Part shown: piece after piece, positions 35,824 to 46,680 of the stretch
How positions within the stretch are numbered: the stretch's first letter is position 1
Layout: each line of letters begins with the position of its first letter
Assembly: GCA_011317545.1 (NCBI GenBank)
Contig: WUJK01000008.1
Location: forward strand, 62,001 to 126,000
DNA from: Coniella vitis
Lineage: Eukaryota > Ascomycota > Sordariomycetes > Diaporthales > Schizoparmaceae
DNA length: 64,000 bases
Reading direction: 5' to 3'
Translations under genes and position numbers: made by a program
The notes under the pieces: model-generated
Seen by the model: only the letters and a program-made list of their open reading frames with translations
What the model was told of the DNA's origin: nothing
Databases searched by the model: none

Positions 35824-38161
35824 ATTCCACGCAGCGAAAAGTCTCTCACCACCGTTTACTGCTAGTCAAATATCACCCTAAAAGTTTTTCTTGCTACTCT
35901 GTTGAAACTATTGGCTTGAACTCGGCTCCGAGGGAAAAACAGTAACGCCATACCAGCCCGTTTATGGGGGCTCGTTGACTCGATGTCGATGCCGCTACCG
36001 ACAGATCCAACCAGAGGGACTTCGGCTCTTTTTTGGAATCCCAAAAAGACCAACAGGACCACCCAGATTGAAGGTGGGCACCGTGGCACCCGTGGGACTG
36101 GTGGAGCTGCCAACGCCCGGCTCTGCTGCATCTCGGGATGGCGGAACGCAGATCATGACTGCTGATCAGTTTGTGATGCGCGCCTCTGCTATGTGTACAA
36201 TACACACATAATAGAAGAATAATCACTCATAGAGGCTTTTGACTTTCGGAGCGGAAAACACTATTGGAACAAAAACAATAGCTTCAATCACATATATATA
36301 GATAGTCTTTTTTTTCGGCGACTCGGCACGTTTCCCGCATTAGCAGGCAACGTATCATCACTTGCATAACTGGTAAACGTTGAATACCTGGTCAGAAGGA
36401 GGATCAATCCTTCGCGTATGTAAGTATGTTGTGCATACATTCATGTATGAATGACATGCGCATGCTATGTATGGTGTTGTAATGCTGGGGTCACTCTGCT
36501 CATCCTGCATTGGAAATCCTTTGGTGGACGATAAAGCAATGCGGCCGACGTATAGGGGGAGAAGAAGAAGGAACCGCAAAAAGGGACAAAGAAGAAGCAA
36601 CATATCGTATCATATTGTTGACAGAACATAACGAGATCTTTCGTAGTCTCTGGCCGAACTATGGCGTTTTTAGAGGGCCGTAGTATGACACGGCACAATC
36701 TGTCGCAAGCCACCAATACGTTAACACAAGGTGTGTTTCTGTACTGTCCAATTCTGGGGAATTGGAAAACGGCCAAAGTAGGCACCTGGAGGGTGTCAAA
36801 CAACTGAACACTCCAGTATCCGGGGGATTTGCCCAATTCACGGTTTCTTGGATAGCATGTCACTCTCATCACTGTGCTGACTGAATCCATGGCCTGCATG
36901 CAAAGAATCACTCCTAGAACAAAAGTTCATACACTAGTCAATGCCAGCGGTATACTCAGAAAGAGCTTCTTTGGTGTTTGTCTCTGTCGCTCATGAGCGT
37001 CAAGGATCTCATCTTACCCCTTTCACGCGAAAGTAAATTGAGATTAAAGAAGCTTCGATCTAATGTCTCATCGGAGAGAACGGCAACATGTTGATTCATG
37101 CTCGGATACCAAAGTAAATCTAAGCCACACGGCCTGGCCATCTCGAGTAATGTCCCGACGATTTGACTTTTTGGGATCCACGTCAAGTCGTAAGATTGTG
37201 TGTATGCGGCTCCGTTTCACCTCATCTTGTCATTCCTTCTGGATTCAATGAGTGCCGCTGCTGTGAGACTGGATGAAGAAGAGGAAGCATAAGGAGAAGT
37301 TGCACGTGAGTACTCGAACTATTTTTGGCAGTACAGCATCGAACGACAGCTCATCTAGTAGCTTGCCCAAAGTATATGCGAGCACTGACGCTCCACTTTC
37401 TGGGGGGTGTTTTCCACAGAAAACGAATGCGTCTTGGCAGAAATCGTCAGCAATGTCTGTGTACTATGTAGCTGGCGGTGGAATAAGTAACAGCGACCGG
37501 CTGGCCCACAGGAGCGAGGATCGGACCCAGAGTACTACTATGTATGTATGAAGCTGATGAACCGGGTATTTGTGGTCTCGCTATAGTAGATCCCCGTTCG
37601 TTCTACAGCCGCCTCGAGGGGAAATCATAACGCAGCAGATGTAACGGTCTTTGTTTGTGTTGCGTGGGGTGCGGAGCGGTGTCTTGAGCCAGCTGATCGC
37701 TCGAGTTGACGTAGGGTTGGGTGTGTATTGGCCAAGCCTGGCACCAGCGTGGCATATTCGTCCGATGTCATTACATCCGGAGTTTGACAAGCAGGGGATA
37801 TCCAGGTCCAGCATAATGATTACAAAACTGCTTGGCATCGCCGCCGGCGGCTGCTGTGCAGCTGTACAGGGAGTAGACGTTTGGCTCCTCGTTCCAGTCT
37901 GGATCTTGCTGGTATAGGCAAGTTATTGCGATTCGATGCATAAAGTCGACTCATATGATGGCTGACGCCCCCACGACCGAGTCTGCAGACGGTGGCCAGC
38001 CCTGCGACTTGTAGTGGTGTTATACTGCGCAGGTCTGCGATCACTTAGTATGCACTTGTGCTGGTGGAATCACGGCGACCTGGTCTATCAGAGAAGATAT
38101 TGCGACGCGTGTTCAGTGGGTCACGGCGGCCTACGGTAGAACCCTGTTGCTTGGTTCCCGA

Positions 38162-38177
38162 TACTATGTACATAGTA
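38162..38177. repeat. 16-bp palindrome TACTATGTACATAGTA, best copy of a dispersed motif
   Basis: A perfect 16-base palindrome. Its half, TACTATGTA or TACATAGTA, recurs exactly at 34363, 34654, 35636, 37462, 37536, 45532, 45877, 46410, 54964, 58809 and 60674, nearly all outside coding exons. One-mismatch versions occur near 34047, 35545 and 59393. Function unknown. Confidence 0.8.
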
Positions 38178-39366
38178 TTGTGCAAGCTGGGAGGCCTGGG
38201 GATCTTGATGGGTAGCTGTGGTAGTGCGTATAGGCTTCGCAAGGGCGCCGTGAGCGCGCTGCAGCAAAGAGACAGTGGTCGCCATTGACTCGAGAAAGCA
38301 CAGGCAAAGCAAGGACAAAGGCTGGCATATGCGTGCATGTGAAGGCGGCCCCAGTGGCTTTTCCAAAGGGTCGTGGTCCACCTTGGTCGTCCCGTAGCGC
38401 ATTAGCAGTTTCTGGCTAGGGCAGCAGCGCAGCTATCCAGTATCCTACGGTTCTTCTCTATCTCTGGACCCTCTGCCTGTGTTGGTTGCCATGGCCAGTG
38501 TACGGCGATGCTGTAGATATAAACGTGGACTATTGGTGCCAAGGACAGTGGGCTGGAGCATCCGGGGGGATCTGAACAACATGACTTGAAGAGTATCGGG
38601 CTTGCCGGACTAGGTGTGCATAATGAGCAGCCCTCTGCCGGTAGACTGACATGGTATACTGTGGCAGTAATAAGGAGAAGAAATTGATTGCTTGGTTGTC
38701 GATGATACGGAGAGCAAGACAGTACTTGATCACAGCGACAGAGGCACACGGCTCACATGGCCTTTATTACTATTAGTGCTTTACAGGGGCTGACCTTCTT
38801 CTGTAATTTGATTGGAAGGGCGGGCAATTGGGGTCCAAATGACATCAGGAGGGCCGCGAGTGCCAGTGGAAACGAGCAGCTTGTGCACAGCTCTGAAAAA
38901 AGGATAACATTTACGCTTGCTGGAGGACTCGCGAGCTGCGAACAGGGCCCGTCGCTTCAACTGGTGCCAGAACAGGCACCCAGTAGCTCATGAGCTGAAC
39001 CGACATGCTCACGCATTCTGCAAAAACCAGGTTCGCTCCCTTGTCGCGCTGGCTGGGGATCAGCGATTCCAATTCCAGGATGCTTTGACAGCACCGTCAC
39101 CAGGCCAGAGCAGAGGCCTGTGGGAGAAGGAGGATGCGGGGAAACGAGCCCGTCAAAGCATGATTACAACGGCCGTTATTGGCTGCAAGCAGCCAATGTC
39201 TCGTGTTCTTGGGCGGTATGTGCGCTGCCCTGCCCTGCCCCAGCTCTTGTTCTTCTCGACTAGGTTTTGTTTTCTTTCTCTCCATCTCATCCGTCCAGCT
39301 CCTGTCCTTCTCCGCTATCGTGTTCTTGCACTGCGTGAATAGCCGAGCCCAAAGACAAAAGAGCAA

Positions 39367-39392
39367 GACAACAACAACAACAACAACAACAA
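39367..39392 (+). repeat. (CAA)n run in the leader of the Cys-Pro repeat gene
   Basis: About eight CAA units end some 120 bases before the start codon at 39514. CAA-rich, structure-poor leaders are common in filamentous fungi. Confidence 0.85.
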
Positions 39393-39513
39393 CAAGGAAG
39401 AAGCAGCAGCAGGGAGAAGAAGGATATTCTGAGCAGACGCTGCCACGCCAGATCCCAAAGTCGCACCGACATACCCCCAAACCAGCTCCCTACATCTCTA
39501 GCTCCCGTTCACA

Positions 39514-39972
39514 ATGTCGCAGCCCGGAGTCTGTCCCGTCGTGGGCACCACCAACTCGGTCCTGCCCCCTTCGCACCCCGAGGTCGACCTCTCCAAGCCG
39601 GGCCAGACGTGCCCTGTTGTCGGCGCAAAGACGGAGCACCACAGCAACCTCCACAAGCACCCCTCGGTGCCGCTGCCCGCGGACGCAAAGACGGGTGCCA
39701 CCTCGGCCGACGCCCTTCGGTGCCCGGCGCTGCGGTCCGTCGTCGACGAGCCCAAGGCCCAGGAGATGGACGACGAGCTCTGTCCGGTGGTGGGGCCTGT
39801 GACGACGATTCTGCCGCCCGACCACCCGTCGACCGAGGGCAAGGCCGACGACGCCGTCTGCCCGGTCACCAAGGCGCAGATTGGCCACCACAAGGGCAAG
39901 GTATCAGGCCACCCCGATGTTTCCCACGCCAGCGCAGGTGCAGTATGCCCTGTGGTGGGCGCGAGGTCATAA
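39514..39972 (+). CDS. small Cys-Pro repeat protein, possible haem binder
   Basis: A single-exon frame of 152 residues with a good start context (CACAATGTCG). All six cysteines are in Cys-Pro: C7, C33, C70, C90, C116 and C145, four of them as CPVVG. The protein is an internal duplication: residues 7-52 and 90-136 share the order CPVVG, LPPxHP, CPV, HH, HPxV, and each module is followed by a further CP. His is frequent (HH at 42-43 and 125-126). There is no signal peptide or membrane segment. In known proteins Cys-Pro is the core of haem regulatory motifs, where the thiolate binds ferric haem, so haem binding or sensing is a reasonable guess. Metal or redox roles are alternatives. I do not recognise a named family. 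The frame has the strong third-position GC bias typical of genes here. Confidence 0.75.
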   Translation: MSQPGVCPVVGTTNSVLPPSHPEVDLSKPGQTCPVVGAKTEHHSNLHKHPSVPLPADAKTGATSADALRCPALRSVVDEPKAQEMDDELCPVVGPVTTILPPDHPSTEGKADDAVCPVTKAQIGHHKGKVSGHPDVSHASAGAVCPVVGARS

Positions 39973-41206
39973 GGGGGTAACAAGGGCAAGAAGGACGCAC
40001 AGGATGCAAGGGACAGGAAGCATGAACACGATGAATCCAATACAATGAACAAAGACAGGGAAAGCCAGACCTGTAGTCCAGACTATCAATGAAGAAACAA
40101 GTCACTTGCTTGCAGGTTGTCTGTCACACAAAACGAAGTGCCGGGTTGTTCCACACGTCGCATCAACGGCGCTCTGTGATGTGCGTGGAAATATACCACC
40201 TGCATGTTGCATGAGACCCGAGAGGCCAGTCAATTCTCCGACGAGACGCAAGGCAGCGCGAGATGCTGGCGCTGACAGAATGCGTTTTCTCTTCTCCCCA
40301 GAATGTCCAGCCAGTGTGTTCCTTTGCATATTGACGTGGCCGTTACACAATAGAGTCGTCCGGAAACTTTGCCTGTGCTGCCAAGGTGCACACCAATCTC
40401 GGCGGTGCAATCAAATCATATCGTCCTCGAGTGGCAAGCATGCCAGAGAAGCATGAGCCTCTGGAGACACTGAAACATTGAGCCCATCAACAAACCCGCC
40501 GTTGAAGCAGGGCGTCAACTCTGTACGAACTATGTCCCAAGTCCAGCAGAAACAGGAAAATCCACCACACACTTTCATTCGAAGTTCTGTAGTTTGGACG
40601 TCTGGACGTCTCGACCTGCCAGACCGAGTTCCCACCGGCCATGGTGGAATATACCAACGCTGTCACTGGCGGCAAAGGCTACATTGTACGTATATTGCGA
40701 GCAGCCTGCCTGGCTTGCTGTCAACTGCTTTCCAATACTGCCAGATTCAGTTAGTCCCAGGCTAGAGCATCGCACGTTTAAATAAGAACAACCACGAGCC
40801 TAGCCGAGTCGAGTCTTTTACTGCTCAGAATCGTTTATACTGGTTGAAGTATCCGTTGGGCCGGTGGCTGGCGGGCCGTAAGGGCAGATTCTCACTTCTG
40901 CCCTTTCTATCAGCTGCTGCTACGTCTTGCGGATGCAACGCGGAGACTGTACCTTAAGAGTCTGCCAATTTCACCAATCGGGGCGCTTCCACGCCGAGGT
41001 CACAGAGCAGGCTTTTTAGGCAAATTTCCGAGATAGAAGGACAAGATAAGGGGCGCGCAAGTCTCGCCATAGTGCCTTGATTATAACCACACAGCTTGAC
41101 CAATTCCATCGCCAAGGACTCACCAAGTGGCCTCCACACACACGCAAACAACCCAAAGAATGCCGTAGCCCCGTATCTGTCCTCGAACGACCAGTCTCCG
41201 CGAGCA
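39973..41206. other. intergenic DNA between the Cys-Pro gene and the hAT element
   Basis: Presumed 3' end of the Cys-Pro gene followed by sequence without convincing genes. Short open frames on both strands lack motifs. Confidence 0.5.
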
Positions 41207-41214
41207 ACGGGGCC
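41207..41214. repeat. left target-site duplication of the hAT element
   Basis: ACGGGGCC, identical to 45481-45488. Eight bases is the standard duplication length for hAT elements. Confidence 0.95.
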
Positions 41215-41230
41215 CAGGGTTGGAAAATTA
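41215..41230 (+). repeat. left terminal inverted repeat of the hAT element
   Basis: CAGGGTTGGAAAATTA; the reverse complement is at 45465-45480 without mismatch. CAGGG at the tip is common in hAT elements. Confidence 0.95.
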
Positions 41231-41235
41231 ATCCT

Positions 41236-41430
41236 TAGTTTTTAGTTACTAACTAACTAACTAAAAAAAAACCTTAGTTAGTTAGTACTTTAGTTATCTT
41301 TAGTCTTAGTTAGTTAGTACTAAATTTCCTTTTAGTTAGTTTTAGTTAGTACTTTAATAGACTTTAGTCTTAGTTAGTTAGTACTAAACTTTTCTTTAGT
41401 TAGTTTAGTTAGTATTTTTAGTACTTTTAG
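41236..41430. repeat. left subterminal TTAGTTAG array
   Basis: Many copies of TTAGTTAGTACT and CTAACTAA in both directions, some forming hairpins (for example around 41250-41280). A matching array lies at 45265-45465. Confidence 0.85.
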
Positions 41431-41659
41431 TTACTAAAAGTACTAAGACTTTTTTTTTAAAAAAAAGAAAATAAATAAATATATTATAATATTTATAATA
41501 TATTAAATTATTAATATTTAAATTATATTTAAATTATATTCATTTTAATTATATAATATTTATTAAAGAATATTTTATTATTATATTTTTATAAAGGTTT
41601 ATTTTATATTTAATTTAGATTTTATTATATTTAATAAGAAACTTATAAGAATATATTAT

Positions 41660-41790
41660 ATCTATAATAGAAATTGATAGAAACTAATAGAACCTAATAG
41701 AAATTAATAGAAACTAATAGAAGTTAATAGAAACTAATAGAAATTAATAGAAACTAATAGAAATTAATAGAATTCTATAGAATTCTATAG
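41660..41790 (+). repeat. 10-bp AATAGAAATT/AATAGAAACT tandem array in hAT
   Basis: About a dozen units of AATAGAAA followed by CT or TT, with period 10, upstream of the transposase relic. Confidence 0.85.
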
Positions 41791-42335
41791 AATTCTAACG
41801 AATTTCTATAAACTTTTATATATTTCTAGCGAATATCTATAGAATTCTGAGAAATTCTATTAATAATATATTATTAATATAATAGAAACTTCTAGAATTT
41901 CGAATAAGAAATATAAATATCTCTTATTTTCTTCGTTTATTCTTATTCTTTCTTCTTTCTTTCTTTCTTTAAGCTTTAGATAAATTTTTATATCTATTTG
42001 CTTATTATTATTATATATTACTTATAACCCTTATATTATCCCTTTTATTCTATATAAAATAGATTCTTTTATCTCCCTTCCTAAATCGTAAGCTTCGATT
42101 TCTATCGCCGGCCCTTTAACTCGAGCTAATTCGGAAAATATTAATTCCGATTCGGAATCGATTATTTCTTTTCAGAATTCGAAATTTAATAATCCGAATT
42201 ACGCTTTACCCGATGCGGAAAAGTCGAATATTTATATATTTATTAATAATTTATTTATTCGTACTTTATTACCTATCGATTATTCCAAAGAACGGCAAAT
42301 AAATATTTAATATACGATATAAGTAATATTTTCTA

Positions 42336-42342
<7 letters not shown>

Positions 42343-42369
<27 letters not shown>
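42343..42369. repeat. (AT)n microsatellite in hAT
   Basis: About 13 AT units, inside the element. Confidence 0.9.
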
Positions 42370-42370
<1 letters not shown>

Positions 42371-43042
42371 TAATATATATAAAAATAGGTGTAATTTTTC
42401 ACGTATTATACCTATTAAAGGCTTTTAAGCTTCGAATTTCGTTCGATATTATCAGAATAAATATCTAGAAATTGCTTTTAATAAAAAATTAGAAAAAATA
42501 AAACTTAAAAGTAAGTAAATATTTATTTATTTATATATATATATATTTATTATTTATATTAATTTAATATTTAGAAAACGAAATATCGTCTTCGGCTATT
42601 AACGAATTCTTTACTCTTATTTTAAAGAAAAGACCTTAAGAAAACGATTTCGAAGAAAACGAAGCTTATAATAAGATTCTAGACTTTATTATAAGTAATA
42701 ACCTTTCTTTTAATATTCTCGATTCACCTTCTTTTAAAAAATTATTTAGTTATTATAATCGGTAAGTATATATTTATTTCTTTTAATATAAACCTATTTT
42801 CTAATCTATTTTATAGGTTTTCGCCTATTATTAATAGGTATAAAATCCGAGGAATTCTATCGAAAACTTACGAAAATGCCCGAGAAATTATTAATATTTA
42901 ATTTCTTGAAAATATTAATTCTAAGGGTTTATTTTCTATTATTTTCGATGCTTAGATATCTATTAATTAAACGGTATATTTAGCTATTATTATAGCTTAT
43001 ATTAATCCAGATTTTAAGCTTATATATAAGCTTATTAGTAAG

Positions 43043-43093
43043 TTTTCTTTTTTTTTTCTTTTTTTTTTCTTTTTTTTTTCTTTTTTTTTTCTT
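43043..43093 (+). repeat. T-rich (CTTTTTTTTTT)n tract in a hAT intron
   Basis: Four to five runs of 9-10 T separated by single C, directly upstream of further coding-like sequence; probably intronic. Confidence 0.85.
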
Positions 43094-45000
43094 TATATTA
43101 TTATATTTTATATTAATATATATATAGGGTTTAAAGTTCTTAACGATTCGTATATAGGCCTATACCTTTATACGGAAATTATAGATATTTTAAGCGAATA
43201 TCCCTCCTTAGAGTTTAGAAATATTATATTGTAAGTCTTTCTTTCTTTTTCTTAAAAGCTATTTATTAATTCTTTTATTAGATTTACTCGGGATAATGCT
43301 TCGAATAATAATTCGTTTATAAACTATTATAACGAAGATTATTTAGTAACTATTGGAAAACCGTTCGAATACGATATTCGCTATATATCGTATATTATTA
43401 ATATTATAGTAAATAATATATTAGCGAATTATCTTTAAAATTCGAAATCGGAAGAAGAATTATTTTCTTATATCGAAAGTATTAATTTAGATTCGGAAAA
43501 TAATACGGAATATATAAATAGTAAATATAAACCTTCTATATTATTTTTATTAAATTAATATATTAATTAATCTATCCTTTTTTAGATATTACGGTAAAAT
43601 TACGAAGAATTCTTACTTTTATTAAATATATAACGGAAAATAAGAAGCTATTTAAAGAAGGAATCGAGAAATATAAAAAAGAAGGATTTATTCTAGAAGT
43701 ATATAATAAAACTCGAATTTCTCTCGGTAAGTATATATTTTCCTTTATTTCTTTTTTTTTCTTTTCTTTTTTATTCTTTTTATTAATACTTTTTAGATAC
43801 CCCTACTTATTGTAATTCGACGTACGAAATAATTAAATCGTCTTTAATCCTAAAAGAAGCTTTAGTTTATATAGCTAAAAATACTTCTAATAGTAATTAT
43901 AAGGCTATTTTTCTTTTAGAATTCGAATTTATAACTTTAGAAGATTTAAATCGAATTTTCGAAATATTCGTTAAACCGAGTATTAAACTCTAAGCCGAAT
44001 TTTCAACTACTTCGAATCGGGGTATTTTATATATTTATTCGATATATAATAAACTCGAAAAGCTTATTCTTATTTTTAAAGAAAAGATTCGAGAAAACGA
44101 ATATTTCGTAAATTTCTTTCTTTTTCTTTTATTATATTATATACTAATTATTTATTTTAGAAGCAATATTATAACGATTTTATTCGAGCTATCGAAACCG
44201 GATTATTAAAGCTTAAAAAATACTTTCTTCGACGTTTTAATCCTTTAAATATATATCTTTATAAAGTATATATTATTTCTATTATTCTCGACCCTCGTTT
44301 AAAGCTTTTATACTTTTAACTAAACGGTTTATTATATTATTATTCTAATATTAAAGATAACGCTATTAAATTCTTAAATAATAAATATAAGAAGTAAGTT
44401 ATATTTCTATTTATATTTCGATTTATATTTATTAATATTAATATTAAATAGGCTTAAAAGCGATACTTTACCTTTTATTAACGACGATATTATCGAAAAT
44501 AATTCCGAATCGGAAGAAGAAATCTTTATTTCTAAAGCTAAAAAGTTATCGAACGAAATACCTTTTTATATAAAAGAAGATATAGAGCCTAATAACGTAA
44601 GTATTATTTTATTTATTTCTTTTTATTTAATTAAAAATTCACTTTTATTAATATATTCTTTTTAGATTAATCCGTTAGATTTCTAGCGATTTAATACTTT
44701 AAAATATCCGGTTTTAAGCCTATTAGCCCGTCGATATTTAGCAATTCCGGCTACTTTAGCTTCCGTCGAACGAATATTCTCTATTACGGGTAATATTATT
44801 ATTAAATCGAGAAATAGGCTATTACCGGATATAGTTAAAGAAATAGCTTTATTAAAAAGTTAGAATCTTTTAGATATTAAAGAAATTAAAAAGGCTATCG
44901 AAGAAAGCGAGGAAATTAACTAAGAAATAGATAATAATAAAGAGTAAATAGGTTTAAGACTTATTATATATTTTAAATAGATTTTCTTCTGTTTTCTTCT

Positions 45001-45200
45001 ATTTTCTTCTATTTTATTTTATTTTATTCTATTTTATTCTATTTTATTCTATTTTATTCTATTTTATTCTATTTTATTCTATTTTATTCTATTTTATTCT
45101 ATTTTATTTTATTTTATTCTATTTTATTCTATTTTATTCTATTTTATTCTATTTTATTCTATTTTATTCTATTTTATTCTATTTTATTCTATTTTATTTC
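45001..45200 (+). repeat. 10-bp ATTTTATTCT tandem array in hAT
   Basis: About 18 nearly identical 10-base units follow the transposase relic. The period equals one DNA turn, which would give phased A/T tracts and perhaps curvature. Confidence 0.9.
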
Positions 45201-45264
45201 TTTTTTTTTATTAATACTTTTCTTTTTTTTATTAAAAAGAATTTTTTATTTCTTTTTCTTTTAG

Positions 45265-45464
45265 TATATTTAGTTAGTTAGTAACTAAGTTAGTTAGTTT
45301 TAGTTAGTTTTAGTTAGGGAAATTTTCTTTTTAGTTAGTTTTAGTTAATACTTTTTTTATATTTAGTTAGTTTTAATTAGTATTTTATTTTTCTTTAGTT
45401 AGTTAGTACTAACTAAAAAAGACCTTAGTTAGTTAATAACTAACTAAAAACTAAAAGTACTAAC
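45265..45464. repeat. right subterminal TTAGTTAG array
   Basis: Copies of TTAGTTAG and CTAACTAA mirror the left subterminal region; the last ones abut the right inverted repeat. Confidence 0.85.
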
Positions 45465-45480
45465 TAATTTTCCAACCCTG
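45465..45480 (-). repeat. right terminal inverted repeat of the hAT element
   Basis: TAATTTTCCAACCCTG, the exact reverse complement of 41215-41230. Confidence 0.95.
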
Positions 45481-45488
45481 ACGGGGCC
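45481..45488. repeat. right target-site duplication of the hAT element
   Basis: ACGGGGCC, matching 41207-41214. Confidence 0.95.
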
Positions 45489-46680
45489 TCTCGGTTCTCC
45501 ACTCCCCACGTGGTCTCGGATCGCGGACCTGTACATAGTACCGAGGAATTAACAACACTGCCTCCGAGCAATCCTCAACACGACCTTCTCGTGGGCTAGC
45601 TGGCCTGAAATGGCGTCCAAAGTGACACTGTTCTTCCCGGGCCACCAGGCAACCATCAGCCACGGCCAGATCTTCTACGACCAAGACTTGCTGGATGAGG
45701 GCGACTGACTCATCATATCCGAACCATGAGTCTTTCGGTATTCCAGAAGGCTCTCCTCTTTCAATACAACTCTTGATGTTATTGTATATCATCTGCAAGT
45801 ACAATCCGAGTACCACTGTGTTGCTTACACTGCATCCCAAAGTACACCAAACCCACCACACTCTCTTTCGCACAAATACTATGTAGGCCAGGCAAGGGTC
45901 TTTTACCCTTGGCCGCGCACCTGGAAACCCGTCGCCTGCTATGTCTACACTGGAGACACATTGGCTGATGGCCTCGCGGCGTGGGTCACCCTGGGTATGC
46001 CCACGGGTGTAGAGTGAGTGAGTACACTGTGAACTACGCTGTGCTCTGGACGGAGGACGACGGCACAGAGAAGACTGCCACAGCCTGGGGCGAAGTCGGG
46101 CCGTCTCCTCGGTACGTGACCTCGGAAGTAGCTTGGCATAGAGTTACCAGCTTTCAAGTCACAGCCGAGTTCGGCGTCGGGGAAGGAGGGGCGTAACTCA
46201 GTCGAGCCACGGATGCGCAGTGAACTTGTCGTCTGTTTTCCAGCCTGGCTACAACCTAGCTGCAACCTGGGAAGCCTTGTCTTTCATGACAATAGTGTCA
46301 GCAACCACGATACATACACGCAAAGTGCTTGGGTCTGATGGCTTTCGCGGGTATACTCAGTGAAGTTGCGGTTGCCTTTGTGGGAACGGAGGACAATCCC
46401 TTTGCATCTTACTATGTACCCGCACGGAGCGGAAAAAGTAATACCCTGCCAACGTCATGGCCCATGATAGCCGCAGTAAGACGGCATCGAGAATCACCGC
46501 TTGCTTGCATGATGGGAACAGAGATGATGCAAGATTATCTTGAGACATAAATATTGTGGTTTTCGCGTTCATCCTCTATTATAATTCAGATTCCATCCCA
46601 TTCGGCCAATTTATTCTCGGTTGCCCTCAAAGCTGCCAAGTTCTGACTCGAGCCGCCGCCGGATTCCGCTTGGGTCCAAC
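45489..46680. other. intergenic DNA between hAT and the oxidoreductase gene
   Basis: Open frames of 60-137 codons exist on both strands but show no family motif. Three copies of the TACTATGTA motif lie here (45532, 45877, 46410). The last few hundred bases are presumably the promoter of the gene at 46681. Confidence 0.5.

Larger units (their letters stand above)
33327..39513. other. 6.2-kb gene-poor, non-RIPed stretch
   Basis: Composition is normal and open frames are numerous (the longest is 287 codons at 34399-35262 on -), but none has recognisable domains, and the Cys/Arg/Trp-rich translations look like chance frames. It contains several copies of the TACTATGTA/TACATAGTA motif, a CCCTGG microsatellite and a C13 tract. 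It could hold non-coding transcripts or decayed genes that I cannot see. Confidence 0.5.
42100..44945 (+). pseudogene. hAT transposase relic with introns
   Basis: Coding-like segments are separated by clear introns with GTAAGT donors and TTTTAG/TTATAG acceptors, for example 42762-42815, 43727-43796 and 44597-44665. The last exon gives the hAT C-terminal dimerisation block: PVLSLLARRYLAIPATLASV followed by ERIFSITGN and KSRNRLLPDIVKEIALLKS, with the Trp of LLKSW turned to TAG. Upstream exons contain scattered TAG/TAA in place of Trp/Gln. The N-terminal zinc finger expected in the family was not identified. The start codon is not placed and the listed start is approximate. Confidence 0.75.
41215..45480 (+). 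mobile_element. complete hAT DNA transposon, RIP-mutated
   Basis: 4266 bases bounded by perfect 16-base terminal inverted repeats (CAGGGTTGGAAAATTA) and a perfect 8-base target duplication. The interior encodes a relic transposase with a C-terminal hAT dimerisation region. CA and TG are rare inside, and TAG/TAA replaces Trp/Gln, while the flanks are normal, so the mutation stops at the element ends. Both ends carry arrays of TTAGTTAG/CTAACTAA, likely transposase-binding sites. It is non-autonomous now but could in principle be mobilised by a related transposase, since the ends are intact. Confidence 0.95.

Noticed and set aside
39179..40052. Large frames overlapping the Cys-Pro gene on both strands
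   Set aside because: They are shadows of the GC-rich coding frame at 39514-39972 and of the CAA repeat.
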